Source: Podarcis raffonei
Lineage: Eukaryota > Chordata > Lepidosauria > Squamata > Lacertidae
Direction of reading: 5' to 3'
DNA: 64,000 bases
Assembly: GCF_027172205.1 (NCBI RefSeq)
Contig: NC_070614.1
Coordinates: 40,306,001-40,370,000 of the forward strand
Shown: piece after piece, positions 27,403-40,190 of the stretch
How the letters are laid out: every line of letters starts with the position of its first letter
Numbering within the stretch: the first letter of the stretch is position 1
The notes under the pieces: model-generated
What the model was told of the DNA's origin: nothing
Seen by the model: the letters and a program-made list of their open reading frames with translations, nothing else
Databases searched by the model: none
Translations under genes and position numbers: made by a program

Positions 27403-28094
27403 CTAAAACCTATTTTGTTCGTCTTGCTATCCACAATGGCCGAAGCTAACATATTTAATTACGTAATTCACTTTGGTGCATTTCAACGGAAGGGAAATAT
27501 CAAAAACAATGCAGAAAACAACCTTAATTATTTTTGAAATTTTCATGGACCCAAAAAACCCCACAGCCACAATGATTACTACTCATATTTATTTGCGGGA
27601 GATCTCTCCCTGACCTTGGGTGAAAATCAGAATTGTGGCAATTTCAACACCCATTTGTGCTTCTGATGGAATTCTCTGACATCTCTGCCTGTTGGTTCAT
27701 ACTTACTTGTGGGCACCGGAAGTGTTCTACCTTCATGTTTTAGCCCTGAAAACAAGCTTTCAATATGTACTGTGATGAATTCTAGCTGAAGTTGAGGCTC
27801 TCCCCATTCTTTTCCAAAAGGCCTTAGGAGACTTTCCAGGCCTTCTGATCTAAACATGGAACAAAGCTCAGCTACACTCAAAGCTCCTGCCAGGTTTAGT
27901 CTCTTTTTCAAGGTCTCTCAAGAGGAAAGACTAAAATCTCAGAGTATAGGAACAGAACCACAAAGGTTGTTCTGGTTGAGCTGGATTCATCAAGCTCTGT
28001 TCTCAGCCCCCAGGCCCAGCCAAGCACTCCCCTCTCCTTGCCTGAGCCAGAGAGAGAACTCCAATTGTTTGCATTTAAAGGCGAACCTACCTAA

Positions 28095-28195
28095 TTCATG
28101 CTTTCAGTACCAAAACAGCCATCCTTTAGATTTGTACAACTCTGAATTTTGCAATTCTGTTCTCCAACCAAGTTATGTGTACTAAAATGCACGTA
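28095..28195 (-). repeat. Unclassified repeat B (GGCTGGAGAATTGCATTACA family), fragment
   Basis: Its reversed core (GAATTTTGCAATTCTGTTCTC then CCAAGTTATGTGTAC) matches 37440-37770, 41150-41430 (also reversed) and 46705-46900. Confidence 0.5.
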
Positions 28196-28861
28196 CTGAG
28201 GCTAAGTGGGCATAAAATATAGATATTGGTAAAAATTGGGGATATACCCCCACCCAACAGTTTGAGCCCCAATCCGGCATTTCAGATCAGCCCTGACCCT
28301 GGTCTATCCTTTATTTGGTTTTCACGCATCTGATATCTATCCTGCACTACACAGGCACCACCGCCAGGGGGCGGTCTATACTCATTTGGCACAACAATGC
28401 AACCATTCACTTATAATAAAATACCCATAAACAACATTTTTAAATTGTTTTTCCTGCTGTAAGCCTAAGTGGCATGGAAGTGGCGACGAAAGAGCAGGCA
28501 AGCCCTCAAACATTTAAACCACATCATGCTCTTAAAACAGGGATAGACAGCCTCTGGGCCTTCCGGCACCCCTGACCATTGGGCATGCTGACTGCGGCTG
28601 GTGAGAGTTTGGAGTCCAGCAATCTCTGGTTCCCAGCCCTCTTCTAGATGGAAGGTCACAGATTCTTCAATCTTGGGTTAAAGTCTCCGAAAGAAAGCTA
28701 ATTTAAAACCAGCAGAAGACCTTAGAAACAGGGAGTCAAGAAGAACTGAGAAAGGTTTCTGAAAAAGATAATATCCTAAACCGCGATTTCCCCAGGCAAA
28801 TCATTCCATAGGGAAGGCTGCTGAAACAAAAACAACAACGGCCTGTCCCTGTTGCAGTTTT

Positions 28862-29245
28862 CCAGTACTGTAAGTGATGTGGGTGGTGCTGGAGGAGACT
28901 CTTGAGAGTCCCATGGACTGCAAGAAGATCAAACCTATCCATTCTGAAGGAAATCAGCCCTGAGTGCTCACTGGAAGGACAGATCCTGAAGCTGAGGCTC
29001 CAATACTTTGGCCACCTCATGAGAAGAGAAGACTCCCTGGAAAAGACCCTGATATTGGGAAAGATGGAGGGCGCAAGGAGAAGGGGACGACAGAGGACGA
29101 GATGGTTGGATAGTGTTCTCGAAGCTACCAGCATGAGTTAGACCAAACTGCGGGAGGCAGTGGAAGACAGGGGTGCCTGACGTGCTCTGGTCCATGGGGT
29201 CACGAAGAGTCGGACACGACTAAACGACTAAACGACAACAACAAC
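28862..29245 (+). mobile_element. Bov-B (RTE) LINE 3' end
   Basis: It has the diagnostic 3' sequence GGGGTCACGAAGAGTCGGAC followed by ACGACTAAACGAC and an ACAACAACA tail. Upstream it carries remnants of the ORF2 C-terminus (EGARRRGRQRTRWLDSV and LRLQYFGHLMRREDSLEKT). Confidence 0.88.
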
Positions 29246-29734
29246 AAAAGTGATGTGGGAGGCAGGTCAGCCCACAGAGCCACACAATTCTGTTTCAATG
29301 TGCGCAACTTTAAGCCACAGAGATGCAGTCCTGTACCATGTGCCCCATCATCTGACTTATGGGGTTTCTTTTATGCTGGAGGTGGTGTGCCATGTGATTG
29401 GGTGCTGTGGCAAAGTGACTGAGGTGGCTGTTGACACAGAGCAGTCACTGATGAGATTCATGGTGACAGCTGCAAAGTTCCACTTTCGGCAGGGGCGTGA
29501 GAGTGCTCCCAAGCCTGTGCTTCCTTGTTCCACCCACAACTGCACCCCATTTTGTCATTTGTTTCTTCATTTGACTTCTTGAGTTTCCTCCAGAGATGGT
29601 CAGTGCTTTGCAGGAGGAGTTCAAGCTCATAACTGGGAAATTTAGGCTTGTGCCATTAAAGTGCATTAAAGCGTTCTGTCACCGTAGCACAACTAATCTA
29701 CTTAAAAATAGGAATGAACACATTTGCAGTTAGG

Positions 29735-29965
29735 AAAGTGACAGGGGAATTCCCTGGAAAGGGGTAGGAGGAGCGAATGACTAATAGGAAGATTCTCAAA
29801 CACCCCACAAGCAAATCAGGATGAACGCAATATGAATACTCATTGTCCTATATAACCTTATTGTGAATGGAGTGAAACAAATGTTCAGTACAGACCAGTT
29901 ATAAGGTAACCTCTGTGCAAGTAAATTAGGGTGACTGCTCAATAAACAGGTCATCTGAAGGAGTC
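29735..29965. repeat. Unclassified repeat C, copy 1
   Basis: Shared with 53560-53800: GACAGGGGAATTCCCTGGAA corresponds to GACAGGGAATGCATTGAAAA, followed by ACAAGCAAATCAGGATGAAC-type and GATGAATGCTC-type blocks in the same order. Confidence 0.5.
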
Positions 29966-30120
29966 CTTAATCACCTGTGCCACAGCCTCAGGGTGACTTA
30001 CAGTAGAATCAACTGATAGGTTTCAGTAAGTCAATTAAATATAAACATAAACAGATGATCTGTTCCACTGGCATATCAGGTGGGAGTGCTGGAGTCGGGA
30101 ATGTGCAAAACTGAGTTTAC

Positions 30121-30255
30121 TTGTTGTTGTTGTTGTTGTTGTTGCTTAGTCGTTTAGTCATGTCCGACGCTTCGTGACCCCATGGACCAGAGCACGCCAG
30201 GCACTCCTGTCTTCCACTGCCTCCCACAGTTTGGTCAAACTCATGTTGGTAGCTA
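30121..30255 (-). mobile_element. Bov-B (RTE) LINE 3' end, reversed
   Basis: (TTG)n followed by TAGTCGTTTAGTCATGTCCG and GACCCCATGGACCAGAGCAC is the reverse of the Bov-B terminus seen at 28862-29245. Confidence 0.88.
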
Positions 30256-31114
30256 AACCATGGTTGGCATTCGGACAATTAATAGCCATGACCTAGCTGC
30301 TAATGTGTGAATCCAGGTCAAGGAGTATCTGTCTGTATTTGTGGATGTCTGGAAAAGGTGATTTGGCTATGATATACCCATGGAAATATTATTTTCTGAA
30401 TTATTTTCTAGCAGATCATTTGCCACCTTTTTTTTGGCTATGATGACTTTCAAATTGTGATGTGAACATTCAAAGAGATTCAGTGACAAAGTACTGTTGT
30501 TACTACTTTTTTCACATTTTATTACACTGTATAAATCATATATGATTAGTGTAAGGGAAAATATAATTTTGATCTGTGTTTTCAGAAAAAGGAGTAAAGT
30601 CTCCACTACAATTTGCTTCTAGGCTGGAAACTGGCTATGAAGGGTATGACTCCCTTAATCATTCTTGAGACTCTGAACCCGGAAGTCCTTAAATACACAC
30701 ACTTGGAAACAGAAATGTCTTGTGTGTAAAGAACTATAATCTTATCGGTGCTCATGCTTATTGAAACAAATCTGCACAACTGGGGACCCATTAATAAATT
30801 ACCCACAGCTGAGGGGGTGATGATTATCTTGAGAAGATGTGTCTTTTTTGAACAGGGAACTTCCTGATTAATAGCAAAGCAGCTAAGATCTGGATAATTT
30901 AAATAATCAAGATTACAGCTCAAATTGGGTGGGGTGGGGGGTGAGTTTGGGTATTGATGACCTTTCTCATATGTGGCCTATTTATTTATTTATTTTAAAA
31001 CCCAGATACACCCTCCTCTTAAGCCCTGTTTGCACATCAAGTTAATCAAATTAAAGGGAACTGGCAGTTTTGCAAGGTACACATAATGTTCATTCTGCAC
31101 ATAAAAGGAATTGA

Positions 31115-31270
31115 TTCTTCAGTGTGGTAACATCTCTTCCCTGGAACTCCCTGCCCATTAGGCAAGCGCCTTTGCTTCATAATTTTTGGCACCTTCTAAA
31201 AAAACATTTTTGTTCTGCCTTTTGTTTTGCCTTCCCAGACATGCAAATTCGATATGCATTTTAATAGGTA
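31115..31270 (+). mobile_element. L2/CR1-clade LINE 3' fragment
   Basis: TGGAACTCCCTGCCCATTAG encodes the WNSLP motif. The rest parallels the fragment at 21190-21330. Confidence 0.55.
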
Positions 31271-31846
31271 ATTTTTAAGCCTACCAATACATTCCACTAA
31301 CCTTTGCTCAGAGTAGGCCCATTCAAGTGACTGACCATGACTAACTTAGGCTCATTCATTTCAATGGGTTTACTCAGAGCAAAAGTGAACTGACCATAAC
31401 CCCTTGTTCCTGATATCTGCTTTTTTTGTTGTTGGTAATTTTAAGGTAGCTTTTATATTAGATGTTTGGAGGTTTCGTTAATTTAGCAGTGTAGAAATCC
31501 TGTTAAATAGGATAAATAAATGGGGACATTGTGTGCCTGGAAAAGTTTGGGCGAACGTCTGAAGAGGGAAATGCTAGGTCTTGTGGCAACCCCTCTCCTC
31601 TGTGGCTGGAATGTGATGATGCCACAATGAGCCCAACTAGCTTCTCCTCCAGGCGGGTGTGGGAACCATACTCAATTCATGGACCATGTCACCTAGTGAG
31701 AAACCTTCGGGGGGGGGGCAGATTATCCTAGATCCTCATCCTGTCCACAGTGCACACATAAAGACAGAAGCTGTTACGCCTACAAGTCTCGAACACGTAA
31801 CAGCTAGATGCCAGAACTCTGTCAGTTTGAACAGAACTATGCTCCC

Positions 31847-32187
31847 TATGTTGTGGGTTAAACCACAGAGCCTAGGACTTGCCAATAAGAAGGTCGGCGG
31901 TTCCAATCCCTACGACGGGATGAGCTCCCTTGCTCGGTCCCTGCTCCTGCCAACCTAGCAGTTCAAAAGCACGTCAAAGTGCAAGTAAATAAATAGGTAC
32001 CGCTCCGGCGGGAAGGTAAACGGCATTTCTGTGCGATGCTCTGGTTCGCCAAAGCAGCTTAGTCATGCTGGCCACATGACCCGGAAGCTGTACGCTGGCT
32101 CCCTCGGCCAGTAAAGCGAGATGAGCGTCGCAACCCCAGAGTCGGTCACGACTGGACCTAATGGTCAGGGGTCCCTTTACCTTTACC
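31847..32187 (+). mobile_element. Sauria-type SINE, slightly 5'-truncated
   Basis: It lacks the first ~15 bases of the family start. The target-site duplication tatgctccc lies at 31838-31846 and 32188-32196. The body and the CCTTTACCTTTACC tail are intact. It belongs to the short-junction subfamily (TGTACGCTGG). Confidence 0.88.
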
Positions 32188-32344
32188 TATGCTCCCCAAA
32201 TAAGCTCTGGACTACTTCTGTAAAGAGTACATCCATGATGCACGCTACGAGAAGGCAGGTGCTGGCTTCTGTTTGAGGGTGCAGCAATGTTCCGCTCACA
32301 AGTACAAATGCATTGCATTTCTGGACTAAATAAGGACCAGGAGA

Positions 32345-32690
32345 GACAGGGGGTGTAGTGGTTTGATCTGGGAGACCAGGCTTCAAATCTCCACTCTGCC
32401 ATGGGGCTCACTGGGTGGCCTTGGACCAGCCACTATCTCTCAGCCTAGCCTACCTCACAGGGCTGATGTGATGATGAAATAGAGAACTCTGTGTCCAACC
32501 TTGAGCTCCTCAGAAGAAAGGTAGGGTATAAATGCAGGGCTTTTTCTCAGCCAGAACTCACTGGTACTCAGTTCTGGGACCTCTCAGGTGGGCACAATTG
32601 CCATTATAAGAGAACAAGGCAGGCATTCGTGGTGAGTTTTTCTAGAAAAATAGCACTGTATAAATGTAATAACCATAACAAATAAAGGAA
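32345..32690 (+). mobile_element. MIR-like SINE interrupted by a hAT element
   Basis: It runs from the head GGGGTGTAGTGGTTTGATCT through GGGCTGATGTGATGATGAAA to the L2-like tail GAAGAAAGGTAGGGTATAAATG, where the hAT at 32535-32658 is inserted. Confidence 0.65.
32535..32658. mobile_element. Non-autonomous hAT element (CAGTGCTTT family), short copy
   Basis: The ends CAGGGCTTTTTCTC and TAGAAAAATAGCACTG are inverted repeats. An exact 8-base duplication TATAAATG flanks it at 32527-32534 and 32659-32666. Confidence 0.85.
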
Positions 32691-34744
32691 TCCAGAACCA
32701 GCACCTCAGTGTTTAAAACAGAGGCGGGGACCTGAGGGCCACAATCAGCTCAAGGGCCACATTCGCTTCTTTTGAAAGGGGGGTGGGTTATATGCCAGTG
32801 TGAATGCTTGAGGTAGCAAAAATGTCTTTTCCCCACTCCCTGGCTGTAACTTGCCTTCCCAACTTTGGTCTCAGAAGGTCCTTTTCCGTCTGAGAGAGGA
32901 GATAGCCAGGCTCCCTCAGGGCAACTTTCCTGCCGCTGTCATCTCTGCGAGGCTTCTCCTTTCTGTGCCCTCTTAGACGTGTCTTACTCCTGAATGTAAC
33001 TAACACACTGATGAATTATGAAGAGTTCGACACACCGCGCCAATGAATAATGCAGGAACCCTGTTGGCCTTGTGTCAGGGAGACCAGGTCCTGCATCACA
33101 CTCCCGACTAGCCTGGCGTCAGGTAGCCTTGGCTGAGATGGGAGATGAAAAGGGAGACCGAGGCAAGGAGGCGCAAGGGAGCGGAAAGGAGTTGGCCCAC
33201 AGGGAGGGTGGCTCTAAAAGTTGTCGTTTGTGTTTCCCTCACTTTTCTTGTGGTAGCTCCAGAATTGAGAGATGCTACCCGAAAGGCACCTCCCTGCTAA
33301 TGCTTATTCTCAGAACAAGATTTTAAATTGGCCTTTCGGAGAACAACAGGCCGTCAATTTATTCCGGTTTTCTGCTGTCAATGTGTTTTTTGTTTTGTTT
33401 TAAACCACCCCATCCTTCTATTGAGCTCATACAGGTTTTACCAACCCAGCCTGATTAAAGACATTTCAGTGGATTGACTTAGTGCTAGCTGATCCACTGC
33501 TTCATCAATTTGCATACAAATATGACAAATTGGAACGTAGGGAGAAAGTATACTTAATTTTCAGATGGTCAGCAGGGCCAGCCTGATACATTTTACAGCA
33601 GAGTAGAAAGTGGTGCCCATAAAGGCGCCCCTGAACATGCACAGAGTTGGCTTTAAAGTATGCATGGGAAACTTTTGGCCCTCCCAATGTTGCTGGACTA
33701 CAACTCCCATCAGCCCCTGAAACCCAAAGAAGTGGTAGGTACTTAAGGGGTTTATTCACATGTTGGTCCCCACAGTTTCTTCTTCTTCTGGGTCCATGAT
33801 TAATTGTTTCTGCTTTGCGATCCTATGCATGTTAGAAGGCACAGGAGGAACAATGCCTGCCAACCCCACAGCATCTACCGCCTGAGGCAGAGACCTCACT
33901 TTGCCTAATGGTTGCACTGGCACCATCATGTAGATGCCATTGAGCAGAGTGCCCCAAAAATGGCCAATGTCTAACCTCCTTGCAAAGAAAGCAGGACGAA
34001 TGCTCAACAGGCAGGTTGTCTGGAAGCAGCCAGCGCCTCTGTCTTTTCCCCTTGGCATGCTGCAGCCTGGATTGTGTTAGGTACAGGTTGGTTACTAGCC
34101 GCTTTAGGGTTGCAACCTGGCTTCCTCCAGCTGACGACCCCTTTCACCTCCATACTTCTAAGACTCTGTTCTCCACGCTGGCAAGTTCATACACTTCTTT
34201 CTCTCCTTCCCTCCCAAGCAAGAAAGGGCAGATTTAATTAAAATACGGTTGGCTGTGCCCTACGGTTAATTACTCACCATTTCCAAACTAAATAAACCCT
34301 ACAGGGCAGGCATAGCAGATTATAAACTTTTTTGAGATCACATCAAGAATTCCCCCCCCCCCTGAAATAAATGTCTCTTGGTGCAACTTTAAAAATTATA
34401 GGTTATTATAATCACCTCCACTGGCTTTATTTGGATTTTTTTTTAATCAATGAGTAAATTTGATTATTGCATTAAAGAATAATGAGAATTTGAAACATGA
34501 GCTAAAAATGGAATATTAATGAGTTTTTAAACAGTTGGGGTGGGGAGAAGCTGGATCAGGGCTGTAACACAGCAGGGGTTGCTCTCTAACGCCTTGTCCT
34601 CACCGTGGTCCCAGCTGGAATCCAAACCTCCATGTCAGCTATTCACCAATGGGAGCTTTCCTTGCACTGCAAATAGCAGGCAGAAGGTGGGGGCAAATTA
34701 TTAAAGCTCCCCACCCCCATCTTATTCCCCCTCCCCCTCTAGCT

Positions 34745-34925
34745 TAGAAAAAGGGCTATAGCTCAGCAGCAGGGCATCTGCTTAGTATTCAGAAGGTCCC
34801 AGGTTCAGATCCTGGCATCTCCAGGTAGGCCTGGGTGAGGTTTCATGCCTGAAACCGGGAGAGCTGCTATTTGTGCAGACAATACTGACCTCGATGGTCT
34901 GACTCAGGATAAGGCAGCTTCCTTT
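34745..34925 (+). mobile_element. tRNA-derived SINE, second family
   Basis: A clear A box (TATAGCTCAGCAGCAGGGCA) and B box (GGTTCAGATCC) are followed by TGGTCTGACTCAGGATAAGG. A reversed copy is at 43190-43385. The tail and lack of a foldable 72-mer exclude a functional tRNA gene. Confidence 0.7.
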
Positions 34926-35054
34926 GAAAGCGACAACAATACAAGGATAACATATGCGTCAAATATCATAGTGTTTCACGCCACCCCAGTCTCCCGAGTG
35001 GTGCAGGATTCCAGGCGATTACCCAGCATTTGCTTTCTTTGGAATGAGGCACAG

Positions 35055-35520
35055 CAGAGACGGTGGTGTCTTTAAGATATATGGTTTATTTACAACTATA
35101 TACAACCTGAGCCTATGATGGAGCGGCTCACAGCATTAACACCCCAGAAGGTCTTGCTTCTCCCATAGCCACAGCCTTGGATTCCAGCAGAAATCAGGCA
35201 CAGCTCTCCCTCTCAGGCGTCTGCCTGCTTCTAGCCCAGCTCTTGCACACACAATTCTAGTTATTGCCCTTCTCACTACTAGCTGAGTGAGGGAGAGGGC
35301 CCACCCCCTTACCCCCTGACCCCCTGCCTCAAAGCCACTTCCTCTCAGGAGTGCCGACTTGGCTCTGCAACTGTGGGTGCCATGCAGCGTGCATGGCCCT
35401 GGCACTGAAATCTGTGGGTGCCCGGCCCCTTCATGGGGAATTTTGTTGGTGCTCGGGCACCCAGGGCCCTAGGGAGTTGGCACCTTTGTTACCATACTGA
35501 CCCACACTTAGGAGCTAAAC
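35055..35520 (-). mobile_element. Candidate LTR of an old LTR retroelement
   Basis: Read on the minus strand the stretch has a TATA-like TTGTATATAG followed by AAATAAACC and a short downstream part, as in an LTR promoter and poly(A) region. I did not find a partner LTR, coding remnants or exact ends, so the call is tentative. Confidence 0.25.
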
Positions 35521-36077
35521 TCACCAAGAGTTGGCCTGGCTACTCCAGCAACTGAATCCTGTGTTTAGATTTTAGCCCTTGCTGGATTCAGGAGTTAGAA
35601 GGGATTCAGGCATACGTCCTAATCCCCTCCAAAAACACACACCTCACAACAATATCTATTTTGGCTTCAAGACTCAGAGGAGTATATGCTTCAGTAAATT
35701 GAGTTGTATCCAGAGGAAGTTAGTAGCTCTTTAGTTCCATTGAATTCGGTGTAACTTCAGTTAGTTATTACTAATGCATCATGTGGATCTGAGACAAACT
35801 TCTCCTGCACCCATCCCACCTTAGCGAAAGTATGCTTTGCAAAAACTGAGGGAAGCATGGGAACACGTCATTCTGGATTTGCAATATAGAAAATCAACAG
35901 AGGCTGTATCATGTGCCCTTGTCTTTTACAATCCTTTGTTTTGAAATTTATTTTTGAATGAAATCCTGTGAGTGGTGGGAGGAGGAAGCCTAGCAGGAAG
36001 GGAGGACTGCCAGGATCGGCACCAGAGGTAGGCATCTTTGGGCAGTTTCTGAGGCCCATACCACTGTTGACCCCCAG

Positions 36078-36451
36078 AAAGGTAAAAGGTAAAGGACCCC
36101 TGGATGGTTAAGTCCAGTCAAATGGGGTGTGGCACTCATCTCACTTTCAGGCTGAGGGAGCCGGCGTTTGTCTGCAGACAGCTTTCTGGGTCATGTGGCC
36201 AGCATGACTAAACCGCTTCTGGTGCAATGGGACACTGTGGCAAAAGCCAGAGCGCACGGAATCACTGATTACCTTCCCACTGCAGCGATACCTTTTTGTC
36301 TACTTGCACTGGTATGCTTTCGAACTGCTAGGTTGGCAGGAGCTGGGATGGAGCAATGGGAGCTCACTCCGTTGCGGGGATTCAAACAGCCGACCCTCTT
36401 ATTGGCAAGTCCAAGAGGCTCAGTGGTTTAGACCACAGCGCCACCCACATC
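36078..36451 (-). mobile_element. Sauria-type SINE, reversed
   Basis: It starts with GGTAAAAGGTAAAGGACCCC and ends with the reversed head ACCACAGCGCCACCCACATCC. It carries the longer junction GTTTGTCTGCAGACAGCT. Confidence 0.85.
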
Positions 36452-37439
36452 CTTGCTATCACTCCCTGTTCTCTCTCTGAGCCTGTGAGTAGTGACAAGA
36501 TTGAATTGAATTTTATTATCATGGTCACAGACCAGTTTCCGGCTCACTTACAATATCAGGAAAATCATAAAACACAACAGGAATACATTGGTGACAAGAT
36601 TATTATCTGAGGATTGGAGGTGGTTTTTTTTTTTTTGCCAGAGCCAAGCCTGAACCCATCCCCCCCTCACTCCCAACTTTGTAGACTTTGTAGGGGCAAA
36701 TATAAGATGCTTTGGAAGACTGACGTGGTTTTTGCTCTCCTTGGTATACCTTTGCAGTTGGCAAGGTGGTCCAGTTGAAAATTGCAAAATGATGGAACAT
36801 ACTGGTAATTTTGTCTGGCATTTGCCCGGCCAGGCTTCATGGCATCTCATCAAGAATCTGCCTTCCTGCTGGCACTCCCTCAGAAGGGGAATTAAAAGCT
36901 CTTAATATAGCAACTCTTGATTGCAACGTGTGCAGCAACTATAATTGCTCTCCAAAGTTCAGGGTGTGAGCTCTCAAAAAAGATGGCGGGTGAGTGACCT
37001 ACTCTCTGGAGGCAAACAGGACAAGGATGTCTGAGGAGCCAGCTCCTGCTCCTATCCAATAAGCTGAGAGCCACTAGATCCCTTTGCCCCACACAGCAAG
37101 TGGTGGTCTCCCTGAGCTTTTGTTTTCCTTTGTGTAGGGATGGACAGATCTGCCAATTTCATTTTCTCTGTTGTTTATTCCCCCCCCTCCAGTCTTAAAA
37201 ATTCCCTGCATTTCTGCATCAGTTGTGGTGAAGTCCTCATGAGCAAATATGAATGCATTTCCCCCCTAAAACACACATTCTGTATCCTGTTTGGTCTGAT
37301 ATTGTCAGACCAAATCACCATTTTGGGAAGATGCTTTCTTTTGTCCTTCGCTGTGTTTATTAAAGAAACTAATTGGTAAGAATTCCCTTTCGTCTGATCT
37401 GCTCATTTACGGCCACGGGGGAGGAAGCCGATTCCCCGA

Positions 37440-37770
37440 AGCCTGACAGTTATTCATGTTTTGGCAAGCATTTTCCCATAGCAGAATGGATTTATATGTG
37501 TTATTTTTTTCAGATCTATGCATTTTAATGCATCCTTTCCCATATCACACACAAATTTGCACACATTATTTGGCTGGAGAATTGCATCACAAGATTTCAA
37601 GGTGCAGAGTGCAGAGGACACCTGTTTCAGCTTGCATATTAGGCTCATCCACACTTGTTTGTACCATACTTTCTAGGCACCAATTTGAGAGGTTTTTCTT
37701 TCATCCTGCCACCCATTGATTACTTTTGAATCAGAACAAATGTCAATCCCGATGGACATTTGTTCCGATT
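37440..37770 (+). repeat. Unclassified repeat B, longest copy
   Basis: It contains TATTTGGCTGGAGAATTGCA and GATTCAGCAGTAGACAGTGG. Parts recur at 28095, 41150, 42450-42640 (AATTAGAACAAATGTCAACC) and 46705. Confidence 0.5.
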
Positions 37771-38952
37771 CAGCAGTAGACAGTGGGTTTTCCAGGGGAA
37801 AGAGGCAGGACAAAATAAAAACACCTCAAACTTGTACCTAGAAAGCATGGGACAAATGGAAGTGTGGGCGATGTTTCAGAAAGTGTGAATTTTCATTAAA
37901 TCCAAACTGAGTTTCTTTCCCATCCATAGCTCTGTGCAAACTTGCTTTACTGCACTTCTTTTCCTAATCTGCTGACAAAAGCCAGCAGTTGTGATCATGA
38001 ACACCATTCTCTGTTGTTACCAGAAGAACTTCTTTCTCTCCTTGAAAACACATAAACTCTGTGTCTCCATTGTTCTAACCCTCAGAGGCTCAAAATTAAA
38101 TGGATGAAATTGAATGGGATTAAACGGTACCAGTGGTATAGCGGTCCGGTGTCAGAGACCCATTACTATTTCTGCAGCAGGGTCCCTGTCTCCTAGAGCT
38201 GCCCAATCAACATGAAAGGGGAGCCACTGTAAGCTCCAAAATGAAGCGTTTAGGAACCCTGGAAACACAAGGCGCTTCAGTTTCAAGAGAACGGCGTGCA
38301 AGTTCTTTCCACACAATGGAACTTTGTGGAAAACACAGTTTAGGACTATCCAGAAAATGATTTTGGAGCACTCCAGTTTTCTGTAGGTGCACAGGAAGTA
38401 ATAGAGCTAGCTGAAAGGCAACACATGAAGATCTGATCATTGCAATGCACCCCTAATTATTGTTGCTATTATATAATTATGATTGTATAATCTTAGATGG
38501 GGTGTGGCATTTCTGACCCCGCACTTCTAAATTTGGCACTACACTACTGATTGGAACCAGGACCTGCTGGGCAGGCCTCATCCCTGATTCTAGTACAGTC
38601 TTTAGCGCCAGAAGGCCTGAAGCGATAATAACGTGCAGTATAAACATTAAGGTGAAGTTGGCACAGCATTGCATGCAGTTTTGGCCTCAAACCTTCCTGG
38701 ATCCCATGACTTTTAATAGCCGTCTGGTGCATTGATTTGAGTGAATGATATTTTAACCCTCGTTTTCTCACAAGGGATTCCAAAGAACCTGCAATAAATA
38801 TAGCAGCAATAAAACCTCTGCTTTAAGTGAATGTTCTGTAACTCTATATGGTCTCAATATGTCTTTTAAAACTTAAGTGTGGCTCTTCCTTCAGTGCTGC
38901 TGCTTCCAGCTTCATTTCTTGCTATTTTGGGTGCCTTTAGAGAGGCTCCCAT

Positions 38953-39314
38953 TGGAGGGACACGGGTGGCGCTGTGGGTTTACCACAGAGCCTAGGACTT
39001 GCCGATCAGAAGGTTGGTGGTTCGAATCCCCGTGATGGGGTGAGCTCCCGTTGCTCGGTCCCTGCTCCTGCCAACCTAGCAGTTCGAAAGCACGTCAAAG
39101 TGCAAGTAGATAAATAGGTACCGCTCCGGCGGGAAGGTAAACGGTGTTTCCGTGTGCTGCTCTGGTTTGCCAGAAGCAGCTTAGTCATGCTGGCCACATG
39201 ACCCAGAAGCTGTCTGTGGACAAACGCCGGCTCCCTCGGCCAATAAAGCGAGATGAGCGCCGCAACCCCAGAGTTGGTCACGACTGGACCTAATGGTCAG
39301 GGGTCCCTTTACCT
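38953..39314 (+). mobile_element. Sauria-type SINE
   Basis: The full-length body lies between a 17-base target-site duplication, tttagagaggctcccat (38936-38952 and 39315-39331). It has the longer junction TGTCTGTGGACAAACGCCGG. Confidence 0.92.
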
Positions 39315-39609
39315 TTTAGAGAGGCTCCCATAGGCAGTTGTGGACAGAACTACCTGTTGGTTAAGATGGGTGAGCTGCAGGCTAGCGAGGGCATAGGGGT
39401 AAGGCAGGACAGGGCAGCTGTTGGGCCATGACAGGTAGGCAGATCTCTCTCCTTCTACCTGGGCAACTGAAATGGCAGCCATTCCTCCCGGCTAGAACTC
39501 AGCATTTTGCTCACCTTCCTGAGCAATCTTCTCCAGCCAGACCACAAAGGTGGAAGGATTGTTCCAAAGAATGCATGATACTTTGTAGCACCATGGTTAT
39601 TCCAGATCT

Positions 39610-40020
39610 GAACTACAGGGCCAGCCCTACCATTAGGGAAAGTGTAGCGGTTGCTTCAGGCATGGGATGGTGGGGGGTGGCGTTGGGGATTAGTAAGAAG
39701 GTGTCAGAGAGATCCAGCTTCAGGGAAGGAGTTCACAACCTCCCGAGGAAGACAGTTCCATTGTCCAACAGCTCTTCCTGTCAAAATGTTCTTCCTGATG
39801 TTTAGTCAGAATCTCCTTTCTTGTAACTTGAAGCCATTGGTTTGTCACCTACCCTCCAGAGCAGGAGAAAACAAGTTTGCTCCATCTTCCATGTGACAGC
39901 CCTTTAGATATTTGAAGATGGCTATCGTATCTCCTCTCACTCTCCTCTTTTCCAGGCTAAACAACCCAGTTCCTTCAACTGTTCCTCATAAGGCTTGGTT
40001 TCCAGGCCCTTGATCTGGAA
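39610..40020 (-). mobile_element. CR1 LINE 3' region, reversed
   Basis: The plus strand reads the reverse of the CR1 ORF2 end/3' UTR: TTCTTCCTGATGTTTAGTCA, GAAGCCATTGGTTTGTCACC, TTGAAGATGGCTATCGTATC and TCTTTTCCAGGCTAAACAAC in the usual order. Confidence 0.8.
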
Positions 40021-40024
40021 TCAG

Positions 40025-40190
40025 ACAGAAGGCCTTTTTGGTAATCGCACCCTTCCTGTGGAATGCCCTCCCAGTAGATGACATAAAGTTAAATGGCTAG
40101 ATAATTTTTCATAGACATCTGAAGGCAGTCCTGTTTCAGGAAGCTTTAAATGTTTGTTGTTGTTGTTGTTGTTCCTGTATTTTTGTTGGC
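40025..40190 (+). mobile_element. L2-type LINE 3' fragment
   Basis: AAGGCCTTTTTGGTAATCGC, TGGAATGCCCTCCCAGTAGA and CATCTGAAGGCAGTCCTGTT follow the order of L2 ORF2 C-terminal sequence. A (GTT)n tract follows. Confidence 0.6.

Noticed and set aside
34745-34830. tRNA gene suggested by good A and B boxes
   Set aside because: It is the head of a SINE with a conserved non-tRNA tail, and a reversed copy occurs at 43190-43385.
34750-35520. Full retroviral or Gypsy-like element around the candidate LTR
   Set aside because: No capsid, protease or polymerase remnants are visible on either side; at most an isolated LTR.
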